Below are positions 40,670 through 49,650 of a DNA stretch of 64,000 nt, piece by piece. The DNA is from Micromonospora solifontis (lineage in GTDB: Bacteria; Actinomycetota; Actinomycetes; Mycobacteriales; Micromonosporaceae): contig NZ_RJLN01000014.1 of the NCBI RefSeq assembly GCF_003725545.1, positions 25,706-89,705 of the forward strand. The letters run 5' to 3'. Every line of letters begins with the position of its first letter. Position 1 is the first letter of the stretch. A model generated the notes under the pieces. That model was not told the origin of the DNA. It was given only the letters and a program-made list of their open reading frames with translations, and did not search any database. The position numbers and the translations under genes were made by a program.

Positions 40670-41938
40670 TCAGCCGACGGGGGGCGCAGTGGGGGGTTTG
40701 GGCGCGGGGCTCTGCTCGGTGGTCTCGCCGGTGCGCTGCTCCTTCTCGCCGAACGCCTGCCGGACCAGCCGGTTCGCCTCGTCCTGGTCAACGCCGGAGG
40801 CCACCATCAGGTCGCTGGCGGTGGTCCGCACCTGGGCGATCACCACACTGCCCGAGAAGCCGACCCCCTCCGCGTACGCCCGGCCGGCCTCGCTGACCGC
40901 ACGCAGTGACCGCTCCCGGGCCTGCTCCGGCTCCTCTCCGGCGGCGAACTCGTGCCGGAGCAGGCGGACCGACTCGGCCAGGTGGGCGATGGCGTCCGGC
41001 ATCGGCGCCGGGACCGGCTCCTCGTCCTCGATCAGGGTGACCGAGCGGCGGATCAGCGTGCCGCTGTTGCGCATCGAGCGGTCGATCGGGTCGGCCGCCT
41101 CGGCGTAGTGGGTCAGCTCGCTGCGCCGGTGCCAGCGGGCCGGCGAGATGGTGATGGTCTCCTTCGCGCCCTCGATCGCCTCGGAGAGCGCGGCCAGCTC
41201 CTCCTTGTTCTCCCGGAGCCGCAACAACGCCTGCTGGGCCGCGCTCCGGTCGCGTCTTCGCAGGGCGTCCGCACACACGTCGAGCTGGGTGGCGAGCAGG
41301 TCCAACGCCGGCCGGGCGGCCCGGTTGATCACCCGGAGCGGGTTGAGCGGCAGCAGGATCGCGGTCACCAGCAGGGCGATGCCACCGCCGACGAACGCGT
41401 CGACGAAGCGCGGGAACTCCAGGTTCTGAGTGGACGGACTGAGCGTCACGATCAGCACGGCGGTGGCCGCCGCCTGGATCACGATGGCCACGCTGGCCCC
41501 GGCGAAGATGGTGAGCAGGATCGCCGCGGTCACCACCAGGCCGAGCTGCCAGGCGCCGGTGCCGAGGAAATAGATCAGGGCATCACCGACCGCGACCCCG
41601 ACCGCCACCCCGACGATCAGCTCGATGGTCCGGCGGAACCGCTGGCCGACGGAGGCCGCCAGGGTGCCGACCGCCGAGATCGGCGCGAACACCGGTTGCG
41701 GGTTGCCGAGCAGGCGGTGGGAGACCAGGTAGGCCAGCCCCGCGGCCAGGCCGGCCTGGACGGCCAGCCCCGCGGCGGTACGCACCCGGTGCAGCCGGTC
41801 GTGCAGGGTCGCCTTGCTGCGGTTCCGCAGTTCGTCCATGGCCGAGGCGATCCGCGGCCCGTCCAGGTCGACCAGCCCTTCCCGGAGCGGGGCACGGCGC
41901 AGAAACGACAACCGTCGTCGCTCCCGGGCCTCGGCCAT
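40670..41938 (-). CDS. FUSC-family (aromatic acid exporter-like) membrane protein
   Basis: 422-aa protein with the FUSC/ArAE layout: five to six helices (residues ~50-195, with PVFAPISAVGTLAASVGQRFRRTIELIVG the conserved first loop), then a long cytoplasmic helical domain (~200-400) and a Pro/Thr tail. Relatives include AaeB and the YccS family, which export aromatic acids. Substrate unknown. ATG 41938 lies just after TAGTCC. Divergent from the HD gene. Confidence 0.8.
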   Translation of the reverse strand: MAEARERRRLSFLRRAPLREGLVDLDGPRIASAMDELRNRSKATLHDRLHRVRTAAGLAVQAGLAAGLAYLVSHRLLGNPQPVFAPISAVGTLAASVGQRFRRTIELIVGVAVGVAVGDALIYFLGTGAWQLGLVVTAAILLTIFAGASVAIVIQAAATAVLIVTLSPSTQNLEFPRFVDAFVGGGIALLVTAILLPLNPLRVINRAARPALDLLATQLDVCADALRRRDRSAAQQALLRLRENKEELAALSEAIEGAKETITISPARWHRRSELTHYAEAADPIDRSMRNSGTLIRRSVTLIEDEEPVPAPMPDAIAHLAESVRLLRHEFAAGEEPEQARERSLRAVSEAGRAYAEGVGFSGSVVIAQVRTTASDLMVASGVDQDEANRLVRQAFGEKEQRTGETTEQSPAPKPPTAPPVG

Positions 41939-42007
41939 GGCCGGGACTACCCGTCCCGCACCCGCTGAATCCTCGCGCCCGACGAGTGGTGCGGCAGACT
42001 CCACCGG

Positions 42008-42646
42008 GTGACGGAGTTGATCCAACGCTGGCGGGACACGGCCGGCGCGGCGGGCGCGTCCGACCCGGCCGGTGTCGAGCGGGCCGGGGCCCGGCTGCTC
42101 GCCGCCTGGCAGGAGCCGCACCGGCACTACCACGGCGTGGCGCACCTGCGGGCGGTGCTGGACGTGGTCGACGCGTACGCCGGGTCGGCCCGCCGCCCGG
42201 ACCTGGTGCGGCTGGCGGCCTGGTGCCACGACGCGGTCTACGACCCCCGGGCCGACGGGGACGCCAACGAGCGGGCGAGCGCGGAGCTGGCCGGCGAGCT
42301 GCTCGCCGGGGCCGGGCTCCCGGCGGCGGCGGTGACCGAGGTACGCCGGCTGGTGCTGCTCACCGCCGGGCACGCGGTCCCGCCCGGGGACCGGGACGGC
42401 GCCCTGCTCTGCGACGCCGACCTGGCGATCCTGGCCGCCCCGCCCGCCGCCTACGACCGCTACGCCGCCGCCGTCCGGCGGGAGTACGCGCACGTCCCCG
42501 ACCCGGCCTTCCGTGCCGCCCGTGCCCAGGTCCTGGAGCAGCTCCTGGCCCTCCCGACCCTCTACCGCCTCCCCGCCCCGCACGCCCGCTGGGAAACCCC
42601 CGCCCGGGCCAACCTCACCCGCGAACTCACCACCCTCCACCCCTGA
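42008..42646 (+). CDS. HD-domain metal-dependent phosphohydrolase-like protein
   Basis: 212-aa HD-superfamily protein. Ligands: YHGVAHLRAVLD near residue 41, WCHDAVYDPRADGDANERAS near 73 (HD) and CDADLAILAAPP near 138. Cytoplasmic, probably hydrolyses a nucleotide or phosphoester; similar proteins are annotated only as predicted metal-dependent HD hydrolases. GTG 42008 start. Its 3-prime end is C-rich and G-poor. Convergent with DUF4031. Confidence 0.8.
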   Translation: MTELIQRWRDTAGAAGASDPAGVERAGARLLAAWQEPHRHYHGVAHLRAVLDVVDAYAGSARRPDLVRLAAWCHDAVYDPRADGDANERASAELAGELLAGAGLPAAAVTEVRRLVLLTAGHAVPPGDRDGALLCDADLAILAAPPAAYDRYAAAVRREYAHVPDPAFRAARAQVLEQLLALPTLYRLPAPHARWETPARANLTRELTTLHP

Positions 42647-42751
42647 GCCGCCGGCTGGTGATCGACTCGTTCTGCGGCAGGTCGGGGTCTCCGGTCCGCT
42701 GGTGACCGCGGTTTGCGGCATACCCGACCGGATCACGCCGACGGGTACAGA

Positions 42752-43108
42752 TCACCCGGAATGGTCAACCAAAAGTGCAAGATCGCCGGGGGCGGAAGGC
42801 GGGACGGGAGGCGGGGCGGAGGGCGGGACGAGGGGCGAGGGCGGGGTGGGGTGGAGGTGTTTGGGGCGGCGGAGGCCGGCGGCGTGGAGGCGGCGGACGA
42901 GCTCGCGGGAGGGGACGACCTGGGCGCCGAGCCAGACGGCCATCGGGAAGCGCTCGGCCGGCAGGTCGTAGTGGTCGCGGTCGAAGGCCCGGCGGGGGGC
43001 GCCCAGCGCCTCGGCGAAGGCGTGCAGCTCGGCGTACGAGACGTCGCTGACCAGATGTGACCAGAGCCGGCCCCGCCAGGGCACCGCGGGCCGGTCGACG
43101 TAGAGCAT
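42752..43108 (-). CDS. DUF4031 protein
   Basis: 118-aa protein of the DUF4031 family; LYVDRPAVPWRGRLWSHLVSD at the N-terminus is its hallmark, followed by ELHAFAEALGAPRRAFDRDHYDLP and RELVRRLHAAGLRRPKH. Function unknown; members are often next to HD-domain proteins, as here (convergent). The last ~35 residues are a Pro/Ser low-complexity tail coded by a G-rich stretch of the plus strand, maybe a frameshifted remnant or natural tail. ATG 43108. Confidence 0.8.
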   Translation of the reverse strand: MLYVDRPAVPWRGRLWSHLVSDVSYAELHAFAEALGAPRRAFDRDHYDLPAERFPMAVWLGAQVVPSRELVRRLHAAGLRRPKHLHPTPPSPLVPPSAPPPVPPSAPGDLALLVDHSG

Positions 43109-43165
43109 GGCGACCAACGGTACGCCCGGTTGATGATCACGCGGACCCGACCTAGCCTTCCCGGC

Positions 43166-44566
43166 ATGGCCGCCAATCCCCTCCTCGACGAGCTGCGGGC
43201 CGCCCTCGGTGACGCCGCCGTGCTGACCGACCCGGACCTGCTGCGCGTCCACGCGCGGGACGAGGCCGACCTGTGCGCGGCGGGTACGCCGCTGGTGGTG
43301 GTGCGTCCGCGCAGCACCGGGGAGGTCGCGGCGGTGGTCCGGGCGGCGGGCCGGCACGGCGTACCGGTGGTGCCGCAGGGGGCGCGGACCGGGCTGGCCG
43401 GCGCGGCGAACGCGGTCGACGGCGCGGTGCTGCTGAGCACCGTGGCGATGGACCGGATCGTCGAGATCGACCCGGTGAGCCGGATCGCGGTGGTGCAGCC
43501 CGGCGTGGTGAACGCGACGCTGGCCGGTGCGGTCCGCAAGCACCAGCTCTGGTACCCGCCGGACCCGGGCTCCTGGGAGTCCTCCACCATCGGCGGCAAC
43601 GTCGCCACCAACGCCGGCGGGATGTGCTGCGTCAAGTACGGCGTGACCACGGAGTACGTGCTCGGCCTGGAGGTGGTGCTCGCCTCCGGTGAGGTGCTGC
43701 GCACCGGCCGGCGGACCGCCAAGGGGGTCGCCGGGTACGACCTGACCCGGCTCTTCGTCGGTTCCGAGGGCACCCTCGGCGTGATCACCGAGGTGACCCT
43801 CGCGCTGCGGCCGGCGCCCGAGGAGTCACTGACCCTGGTCGCGGTCTTCCCCACCACCGCCGCGGCCGGCACGGCGGTCGCCGGGATCGCCGAGCGCGGG
43901 CTCACCCCGAGCCTGCTGGAGCTGCTGGACCGGACCCATCTGCGGGCCATCGAGGCGTACCGGCCGATGGGCCTGCGCACCGACGCGGAGGCGCTGCTGC
44001 TGGCGGCGGTGGACACCGGCGCCCGGGCGGCCGGCGACCTGGCCCGGCTCGCCGAGGTGTGCGAGGCGGCCGGCGCCGACGAGGTGTACGCGGCCACCGA
44101 CGCTACCGAGGCCGCCGCCCTGCTCCAGGCCCGGCGGCTGGCCCACCCGGCGATGGAGAAGTTCGCCGCCGACACCTTCCCCGCCGGCAACGGCGGCCTG
44201 GTCATCGACGACGTGGCGGTGCCGCGCGGCGCGCTCGCCGCGCTGCTGGACGGGGTGGCCCGGATCGCCGCGGAGTGTGCCGTGCCGATCGGCGTGGTCG
44301 GGCACGCCGGCGACGGCAACATGCACCCGAACATCGTGGTCGATCGCGCCGACCCGGCGAGCGTGGCGCGCGGCCGGCGGGCCTTCGACGAGATCATGCG
44401 GCTCGGTCTGGAACTCGGCGGCACCTGCACCGGCGAGCACGGTGTCGGGCTGCTCAAGCGGGACTGGCTGGCCCGCGAGATCGGCCCGGTGGGGGTGCGG
44501 GTGCACCAGGCGATCCGGGCGGCGCTCGACCCGGCGGGGCTGTTCAACCCCGGCAAGGTGTGCTGA
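43166..44566 (+). CDS. FAD-linked oxidase, GlcD/D-lactate dehydrogenase-type
   Basis: 466-aa flavoprotein. FAD-binding PCMH domain (~30-215: VVRPRSTGEVAAVVR, VPQGARTGLAGAAN, GSWESSTIGGNVATNAGG) and a C-terminal FAD-oxidase domain ending in GHAGDGNMHPNIV and CTGEHGVGLLKRDWL. Oxidises a 2-hydroxy acid such as glycolate or D-lactate. No glcE or glcF follow. ATG 43166 follows TAGCCT at 7 nt. Confidence 0.85.
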   Translation: MAANPLLDELRAALGDAAVLTDPDLLRVHARDEADLCAAGTPLVVVRPRSTGEVAAVVRAAGRHGVPVVPQGARTGLAGAANAVDGAVLLSTVAMDRIVEIDPVSRIAVVQPGVVNATLAGAVRKHQLWYPPDPGSWESSTIGGNVATNAGGMCCVKYGVTTEYVLGLEVVLASGEVLRTGRRTAKGVAGYDLTRLFVGSEGTLGVITEVTLALRPAPEESLTLVAVFPTTAAAGTAVAGIAERGLTPSLLELLDRTHLRAIEAYRPMGLRTDAEALLLAAVDTGARAAGDLARLAEVCEAAGADEVYAATDATEAAALLQARRLAHPAMEKFAADTFPAGNGGLVIDDVAVPRGALAALLDGVARIAAECAVPIGVVGHAGDGNMHPNIVVDRADPASVARGRRAFDEIMRLGLELGGTCTGEHGVGLLKRDWLAREIGPVGVRVHQAIRAALDPAGLFNPGKVC

Positions 44567-44569
44567 TCG

Positions 44570-45073
44570 TCAGCCCTTGTCCTCGGCCGGCGTGGTCTGG
44601 GTGAGCAGCAGCAGGATCTGGTAGGCCACCGGTGGCTTCGCCTCGCCCGGGCAGTCCTGCATGGTGACGGTCAGCTCCGGCGTGATCAGCAGGCTGGAGG
44701 TCAACGCGTCGATGCAGCCCTGCTTGTACTGGCGGGCCTCGTCGGTCTCCTTCGCCAGGGCCGGGTCGGTGAGCATCCGCTGCAACCGCTGGGTCTGCTC
44801 CGGGTTGAGCTGGCCGGTCGAGTCGACCCCGTCGCCCGCGCAGTCCCGGCACTGCCACCGGCCGCTCGGGTCCACGTCGAGCGTCCGGACCGGGCCATCC
44901 GTGCCGAGCCGCTGCACCAGCGACACCCGCTGCCCCGCCGCTGCGGTCGGCGCTCCGCCCGGGGGTGTGGTGGAACCCTCGGCCCGATCGAACAGGGAAC
45001 AGCCGGCCAGGGAGACGACCAGCAGGACACCGGCGGACAGAGCGAGGACGCGCGACCAGAATGGGCGAACCAC
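44570..45073 (-). CDS. hypothetical lipoprotein
   Basis: 167-aa secreted lipoprotein. Signal peptide with lipobox LAGC at ~22-25, then a Thr/Pro/Ala linker and a globular domain with four more Cys (QCRDC, KQGC, QDC), likely disulfide-bonded. Family not recognised. GTG 45073 follows TAGGTT at 7 nt. Three nt separate its stop from that of the convergent FAD oxidase gene. Confidence 0.75.
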   Translation of the reverse strand: MVRPFWSRVLALSAGVLLVVSLAGCSLFDRAEGSTTPPGGAPTAAAGQRVSLVQRLGTDGPVRTLDVDPSGRWQCRDCAGDGVDSTGQLNPEQTQRLQRMLTDPALAKETDEARQYKQGCIDALTSSLLITPELTVTMQDCPGEAKPPVAYQILLLLTQTTPAEDKG

Positions 45074-45136
45074 GCACGGGAACCTACACTTCCGTAGGTA
45101 GCGCCCGGTACCCTCCGGAGCGACGTTACCCGCCGG

Positions 45137-46966
45137 TCACCGGGCGGACGGCAGCTCCGCGCTGTCCCCGTCGACACCCCGGTCGGCGGCGAATCCGCGG
45201 ACGTCCGGCGCACCCAGCCGGGCCGCGTCGGCCGCCACGTCGTCCGGCATCTCCTGCGACAGCCGTTCCGCCTCGACCCGCGCCCGGTAGTGGGCGACCT
45301 CGCGGGCCCGGGTGGCCTCGTCCCAGCCGAGCACCGCGCCCATCAGCTCCGCGGCGTGCTCCGCCGACTCCAGGCCGCGGTGGCTGGTCTCGATGGAGAT
45401 CCGGGTACGCCGGGTCAGCACGTCCTCCAGGTGCAGCGCCCCCTCGGCGCGGGCCGCGTACGCCACCTCGGCCGCCAGGTATTCCGGGGCGCCGGCCAGC
45501 GGGGAGCCGAGCAGCGGGTCGGCGTCGACCAGGGCGAGCAGGTCGAGGGTGAGCGTGCCGTAGCGCTCCAGCAGGTGCTCGACCACCCCGACCGGCACCC
45601 CGTGCCGGCGGGCCAGGTCGGCCCGGTCCCGCCACATGGCCGCGTACCCGTCGGCGCCGAGCAGCGGCAGGTCGGCGGTGCGCGACGGCCGCGTCCAGCC
45701 GAGCCGGTGCACCGCCCGGTCGACCACGTCCGAGGCCATCACCCGGTACGTCGTGTACTTGCCGCCGGCCACCAGGAGCAGCCCGAGCATCGGCTCGATG
45801 ACGGCGTGTTCCCGGGAGAGCTTGGAGGTGGAGTCCGCCTCGCCGGCCAGCAGCGGGCGCAGCCCCGCGTAGACGCCCTCGATGTCGTCGGTGGTGAGCG
45901 GGCGGTCCAGCACCGTGTTGACCTGCTCCAGCAGGTAGTCGATGTCCTTGGCGGTGGCCGCCGGGTGGGACCGGTCCAGCCGCCAGTCGGTGTCGGTGGT
46001 GCCGATGATCCAGTGACCGCCCCACGGGATGACGAAGAGCACGCTGCTGGGGGTGCGCAGGATCAGGCCGGTCTCGCCGGTGATCGCCGAGCGCGGCACC
46101 ACCAGGTGCACGCCCTTCGACGCCCGGACCCGGAAGCCGGGACGCAGCCCGACGTCGTTGAGCATCCGGGACATGTCGTCGCTCCACACGCCGGTCGCGG
46201 CGATCACCGTGCGGGCGCGCACCTCGAACTCGGCGTCCGGCGAGCCGGCGGGGGCCTCCAGGTCGCGGACCCGGACCCCGGTGACCTCCCGGGCCTGCCG
46301 GATCAGGCCGACCGCGCGGGCGCTGGTCACCACGGTCGCACCGAGGCTGGCCGCCGTGCGGGCCAGGGTCACCACGAGGCGGGCGTCGTCGACCTGCCCG
46401 TCGTAGTAGCGGATCGCACCGGCCAGCTTGTCCGGACGCAGGCTCGGGAAGATCCGGCGCGTGCCCTCCCGGCTCAGGTGCCGGTGCAGCGGCATGCCGC
46501 GCCCGCCGCCGAACACGCCGGCGAACACGTCGTACGCGGCCACCCCGGCGCCGTAGTAGGAGCGGCGGAAGAACCGGCCGGCCAGGTCGCGCACCCCGCC
46601 CTCGGCGGGAAGCGGCACGAGGATCGGCACCGGGCGCACCAGGTGCGGGGCGAGCCGGGTGGCGAGCAGCCCCCGCTCGGTCAGCGCCTCGTGCACCAGG
46701 TGGAACTCCAACTGCTCCAGGTAGCGCAGGCCGCCGTGGATCAACTTGCTGGACCGGCTGGAGGTGCCGGCGGCGTAGTCGCGCGCCTCCACGAGGGCCA
46801 CCTTGAGGCCACGGGACGCGGCGTCGAGCGCGGCGCCCGCCCCGGTCACGCCACCGCCGATGACCAGCACGTCGAACCGCTCGGCGCGGAGCCGGCGCAG
46901 GTCGTCGGCGCGACGCTCGACGGAGAGCTGTCCGGCCGCGGATCGGGACACGTTGGGGTCGCGCAC
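45137..46966 (-). CDS. glpD: aerobic glycerol-3-phosphate dehydrogenase
   Basis: 609-aa membrane-associated flavoprotein that oxidises sn-glycerol-3-phosphate to dihydroxyacetone phosphate. FAD-binding VLVIGGGVTGAGAALDAASRG near residue 32; substrate/FAD motifs SSRSSKLIHGGLRYLEQLE, RASKGVHLVVPR and GTTDTDW, and the C-terminal DAO_C domain from ~400. GTG 46966 is preferred to ATG 47002, because TACGGT (46978-46973) lies 6 nt ahead. Divergent from the subtilase gene; no glycerol kinase or transporter in the window. Confidence 0.9.
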   Translation of the reverse strand: MRDPNVSRSAAGQLSVERRADDLRRLRAERFDVLVIGGGVTGAGAALDAASRGLKVALVEARDYAAGTSSRSSKLIHGGLRYLEQLEFHLVHEALTERGLLATRLAPHLVRPVPILVPLPAEGGVRDLAGRFFRRSYYGAGVAAYDVFAGVFGGGRGMPLHRHLSREGTRRIFPSLRPDKLAGAIRYYDGQVDDARLVVTLARTAASLGATVVTSARAVGLIRQAREVTGVRVRDLEAPAGSPDAEFEVRARTVIAATGVWSDDMSRMLNDVGLRPGFRVRASKGVHLVVPRSAITGETGLILRTPSSVLFVIPWGGHWIIGTTDTDWRLDRSHPAATAKDIDYLLEQVNTVLDRPLTTDDIEGVYAGLRPLLAGEADSTSKLSREHAVIEPMLGLLLVAGGKYTTYRVMASDVVDRAVHRLGWTRPSRTADLPLLGADGYAAMWRDRADLARRHGVPVGVVEHLLERYGTLTLDLLALVDADPLLGSPLAGAPEYLAAEVAYAARAEGALHLEDVLTRRTRISIETSHRGLESAEHAAELMGAVLGWDEATRAREVAHYRARVEAERLSQEMPDDVAADAARLGAPDVRGFAADRGVDGDSAELPSAR

Positions 46967-47030
46967 CCGTCCACCGTAACCGTCCGGGCGCTGCGGCGAC
47001 ATCTACCGGCCGGGCCGTACCGTGAAGGTC

Positions 47031-49571
47031 ATGCTGCCCGGTCCGCTCGCCGCTCCGCCTCCGCCGCCGGCTCCCGGGCCCCGGGAGGGCGGGCCGTGGC
47101 CGGTGGTCGCCGCCGTGTTCACCGGCGTCTGGGCGGTGCTGGTCACCGTGGTCGGCCAGCTCGCCGGCTGGGTCTTCGACCAGGCGGTGCTGACCGCCGG
47201 CCGGGACCGGGTGGTGCTGCTCTGGCCGGTGATCGCGCTGGTCACCGTGCTGCTGGTGGGCGCGCCGACGCTGGCGCTCGCGCTGCTTCCCCGCTCCCCG
47301 GCGGTCCGGGCCACCGGTCGGGTCTGGCTGGTCGGCACCCTCGCGCTCGGCGCGGCGACCCTGCTCCGCGCGCTGCCGCCGGTGCACCAGGAGGCGTACC
47401 TGGCCGCGCTGGCCGCGGGCGCCGCCCTGCTCGCCCTGGTCGTCGCACGCCGGCCGGGTCGCCCCGCCGGCACCGCCCTCGCCAGCACCCCGGCGGCGTC
47501 GGGCGGCGGGGCGCGGATCGGCCCGGACAGCCGTTCGACCAGGCCGGACGACGGCCCGTCCGGCGGTGGCCCGGACCGTGCGGGCGGCACCGGACCGGCC
47601 CGGCCACGCCGGTTCGACGCGGTGGCCCTGCTGGCGGTGGCCGGCGGACTGGCGATGCTGCTGCCCTGGGCCTGGCTGGGGGCGCTCGGCGGCTTCCTGG
47701 AGACGGTGCTCGCCGGGCTCGCGGCCGCCGCGCTCGGCGCGCTCGCCGGGGTGCTGCTCGACGCCGGGTTCTGGGGCCGGTTCGCGGTGGGCGAGCCGCC
47801 CCGGCCGGCCCGGCTGGTGCTGGTCGGCGGCCTGGTCGCCGGGGTGGCCCTGGTGCTGCTGGCCGCCGGGGCCGGGCAGTCCGGCGCGCAGCTGCCCGGG
47901 CTGTTCCTGCTGCCGCCGCTCGGCTTCGTGCTGGGCGCGCTGGACGCCGCCGCTCGGCACGGCCGCCGGCCGGGCGGGCGCGCCCCGGCCCGCTGGCTGG
48001 TCGGTCTCGCGCTTTTCGGGCCGCTGGCGTTCACCGACCCGGAGGAACTCACCCTCCTGCTGGCGACCAGCCGCGACGTGCCGTTCTGGGCCGCGGTCGC
48101 GACCGGCGCGGCGCTCGCCGTCGCGGTGCTGCTCGCCGTCGGGTACGGCGTGCTGCTGGCCCGCCGCCGGGCCGGCGCGCCCCGGCGTGGGGTGGCCGGG
48201 CTGGTCGCGGCGGGCCTGCTCGCCGCCGTGGCCGTGGTGTACGTGGTCCCCGGCCAGCCCGGCCTGTACGGGGAACGGCTGCTGGTGGTGCTGCGCGAGC
48301 AGGCCGACCTGACCGGGCTCCCGGCCGGCGCGCCCGGGCGGGCGGGGCGGGACGCCCGGGCGGCCGAGGTCTACCGGCGCCTGGTCGCCACCGCCGACCG
48401 GACCCAGCGCGACCTGCGCCGCGAGCTGACCCGACTGCGCCTGCACCCGACGCCGTACTACCTGGTCAACGCCGTCGAGACGGACGGCGGCCCGGAGGTG
48501 CGGGCCTGGCTGTCCGGCCGGCCGGAGGTGGCCCGAGTGCTGGTCAGCCAGCGACTGCGCCCGCTGCCGGCGGCACCTCCCCCGGCCCGGGGCGACCAGC
48601 CGGCGCCGGCCGGCCCGGCCTGGAACGTCTCGCTGATCGGCGCGGACCGGGTCTGGTCGGAGCTGGGCGTCACCGGCGCGGGCGTGGTGGTCGGCAGCTC
48701 CGACTCCGGGGTGGACGGTCGGCATCCGGCGCTGGCGGCGGGCTTCCGGGGCGGCGCCGACTCCTGGTACGACCCGTGGGAGCACACCCGGACGCCCGGC
48801 GACCGGGGCGGGCACGGCACCCACACGGTGGGCAGCGCGGTGGGCCGCAACGGCATCGGGGTGGCACCCGGGGCGCAGTGGGTCGGCTGCGTCAACCTGG
48901 AGCGGAACCTGGGCAGCCCGGCCCACTACCTGGACTGCCTGCAGTTCATGCTGGCCCCGTTCCCCGCCGGCGGGGACCCGTTCACCGACGGCCGGCCGCA
49001 GCGCGCGCCGGACGTGCTGACCAACTCGTGGGGCTGCCCGCCGATCGAGGGCTGCGACCCGGGGGCGCTGCGGCCGGCGACCGCCGCCCTGGCCGCGGCC
49101 GGGATCCTCGTGGTGGCCGCCGCCGGCAACACCGGCCCGTACTGCGGCTCGGTGGCCGACCCGCCGGCCCCGTACCAGGACGTGTTGACGGTCGGCGCGG
49201 TGGACCGGGCGCGGCAGCTCACCCGCTTCTCCAGCCGGGGCCCGGCGGCCGGGGGCCTCGCCAAGCCGGACCTGGTCGCACCCGGGGCAGGGGTGCCGTC
49301 CGCGTTCCCCGGCGGCTCCTACGCCACCCTGGACGGCACGTCGATGGCGACGCCGCAGGTGGCGGGGGTGGTGGCGCTGATGTGGTCGGCGAATCCGGCG
49401 CTCGTCGGCGACCTGGCCCGGACCCGGCGGATCCTGCTGGACACGGCCGGCCCGGCGGGCGTGCCACCGGGCGCGGATCGGTGCGGTGGTGACCGGGACC
49501 TGGTCGGCGCGGGGCTGGTCGACGCCTACGCCGCCGTCCGGGCCGCAGCGCAAGCAGGGGCCCCCTCTTAA
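47031..49571 (+). CDS. polytopic membrane protein fused to subtilisin-like (S8) protease
   Basis: 846 aa. Residues ~20-405 carry about ten hydrophobic helices split by a Gly/Pro linker (~140-190); ~430-500 looks like an I9-type propeptide (YYLVNAVETDGGPEVRAWL); ~525-840 is an S8 peptidase with Asp558 (SSDSGVDG), His595 (GHGTHTVG), Asn700 (AAGNTGP) and Ser771 (GTSMATPQVAG). Extra Cys (VGCVNL, WGCPPIEGC, YCGS) suggest extracellular disulfides. No signal peptide is needed as the helices insert it. ATG 47031 follows TACCGT (47018-47023) at 7 nt; a GTG at 47022 is inside that hexamer. The last codons lie in a GGGGCCCC repeat. Confidence 0.85.
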   Translation: MLPGPLAAPPPPPAPGPREGGPWPVVAAVFTGVWAVLVTVVGQLAGWVFDQAVLTAGRDRVVLLWPVIALVTVLLVGAPTLALALLPRSPAVRATGRVWLVGTLALGAATLLRALPPVHQEAYLAALAAGAALLALVVARRPGRPAGTALASTPAASGGGARIGPDSRSTRPDDGPSGGGPDRAGGTGPARPRRFDAVALLAVAGGLAMLLPWAWLGALGGFLETVLAGLAAAALGALAGVLLDAGFWGRFAVGEPPRPARLVLVGGLVAGVALVLLAAGAGQSGAQLPGLFLLPPLGFVLGALDAAARHGRRPGGRAPARWLVGLALFGPLAFTDPEELTLLLATSRDVPFWAAVATGAALAVAVLLAVGYGVLLARRRAGAPRRGVAGLVAAGLLAAVAVVYVVPGQPGLYGERLLVVLREQADLTGLPAGAPGRAGRDARAAEVYRRLVATADRTQRDLRRELTRLRLHPTPYYLVNAVETDGGPEVRAWLSGRPEVARVLVSQRLRPLPAAPPPARGDQPAPAGPAWNVSLIGADRVWSELGVTGAGVVVGSSDSGVDGRHPALAAGFRGGADSWYDPWEHTRTPGDRGGHGTHTVGSAVGRNGIGVAPGAQWVGCVNLERNLGSPAHYLDCLQFMLAPFPAGGDPFTDGRPQRAPDVLTNSWGCPPIEGCDPGALRPATAALAAAGILVVAAAGNTGPYCGSVADPPAPYQDVLTVGAVDRARQLTRFSSRGPAAGGLAKPDLVAPGAGVPSAFPGGSYATLDGTSMATPQVAGVVALMWSANPALVGDLARTRRILLDTAGPAGVPPGADRCGGDRDLVGAGLVDAYAAVRAAAQAGAPS

Positions 49572-49604
49572 CGCCTCAGGTAGAGCAGGGGCCCCCTTTT
49601 AACG
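49554..49604 (+). repeat. GGGGCCCC double element, copy B
   Basis: Two 20-bp units, GCAGGGGCCCCCTCTTAACG (49554-49573) and GCAGGGGCCCCCTTTTAACG (49585-49604), in direct repeat; each core is self-complementary so the units also pair with one another. The subtilase stop TAA (49569-49571) is inside the first. The stretch between, AACGCCTCAGGTAG, matches the loop of the element at 55154-55214 read on the other strand. Confidence 0.85.
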
Positions 49605-49650
49605 GGTCGACCCTGTAAACAAACCTGGCAGTTGAGTAGGGTCGGCGACC

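Noticed and set aside
42752..42860. DUF4031 Pro-rich tail as a frameshift or pseudogene sign
   Set aside because: The conserved family core is intact and the tail stays in frame to a stop; low-complexity tails are common in these genomes.
45126..49553. Very long open frames (about 1400 codons) on both strands across glpD and the subtilase
   Set aside because: Typical shadow frames of GC-rich DNA: Arg/Pro/Gly/Ala-rich, no domains, and they cross two well-supported genes.
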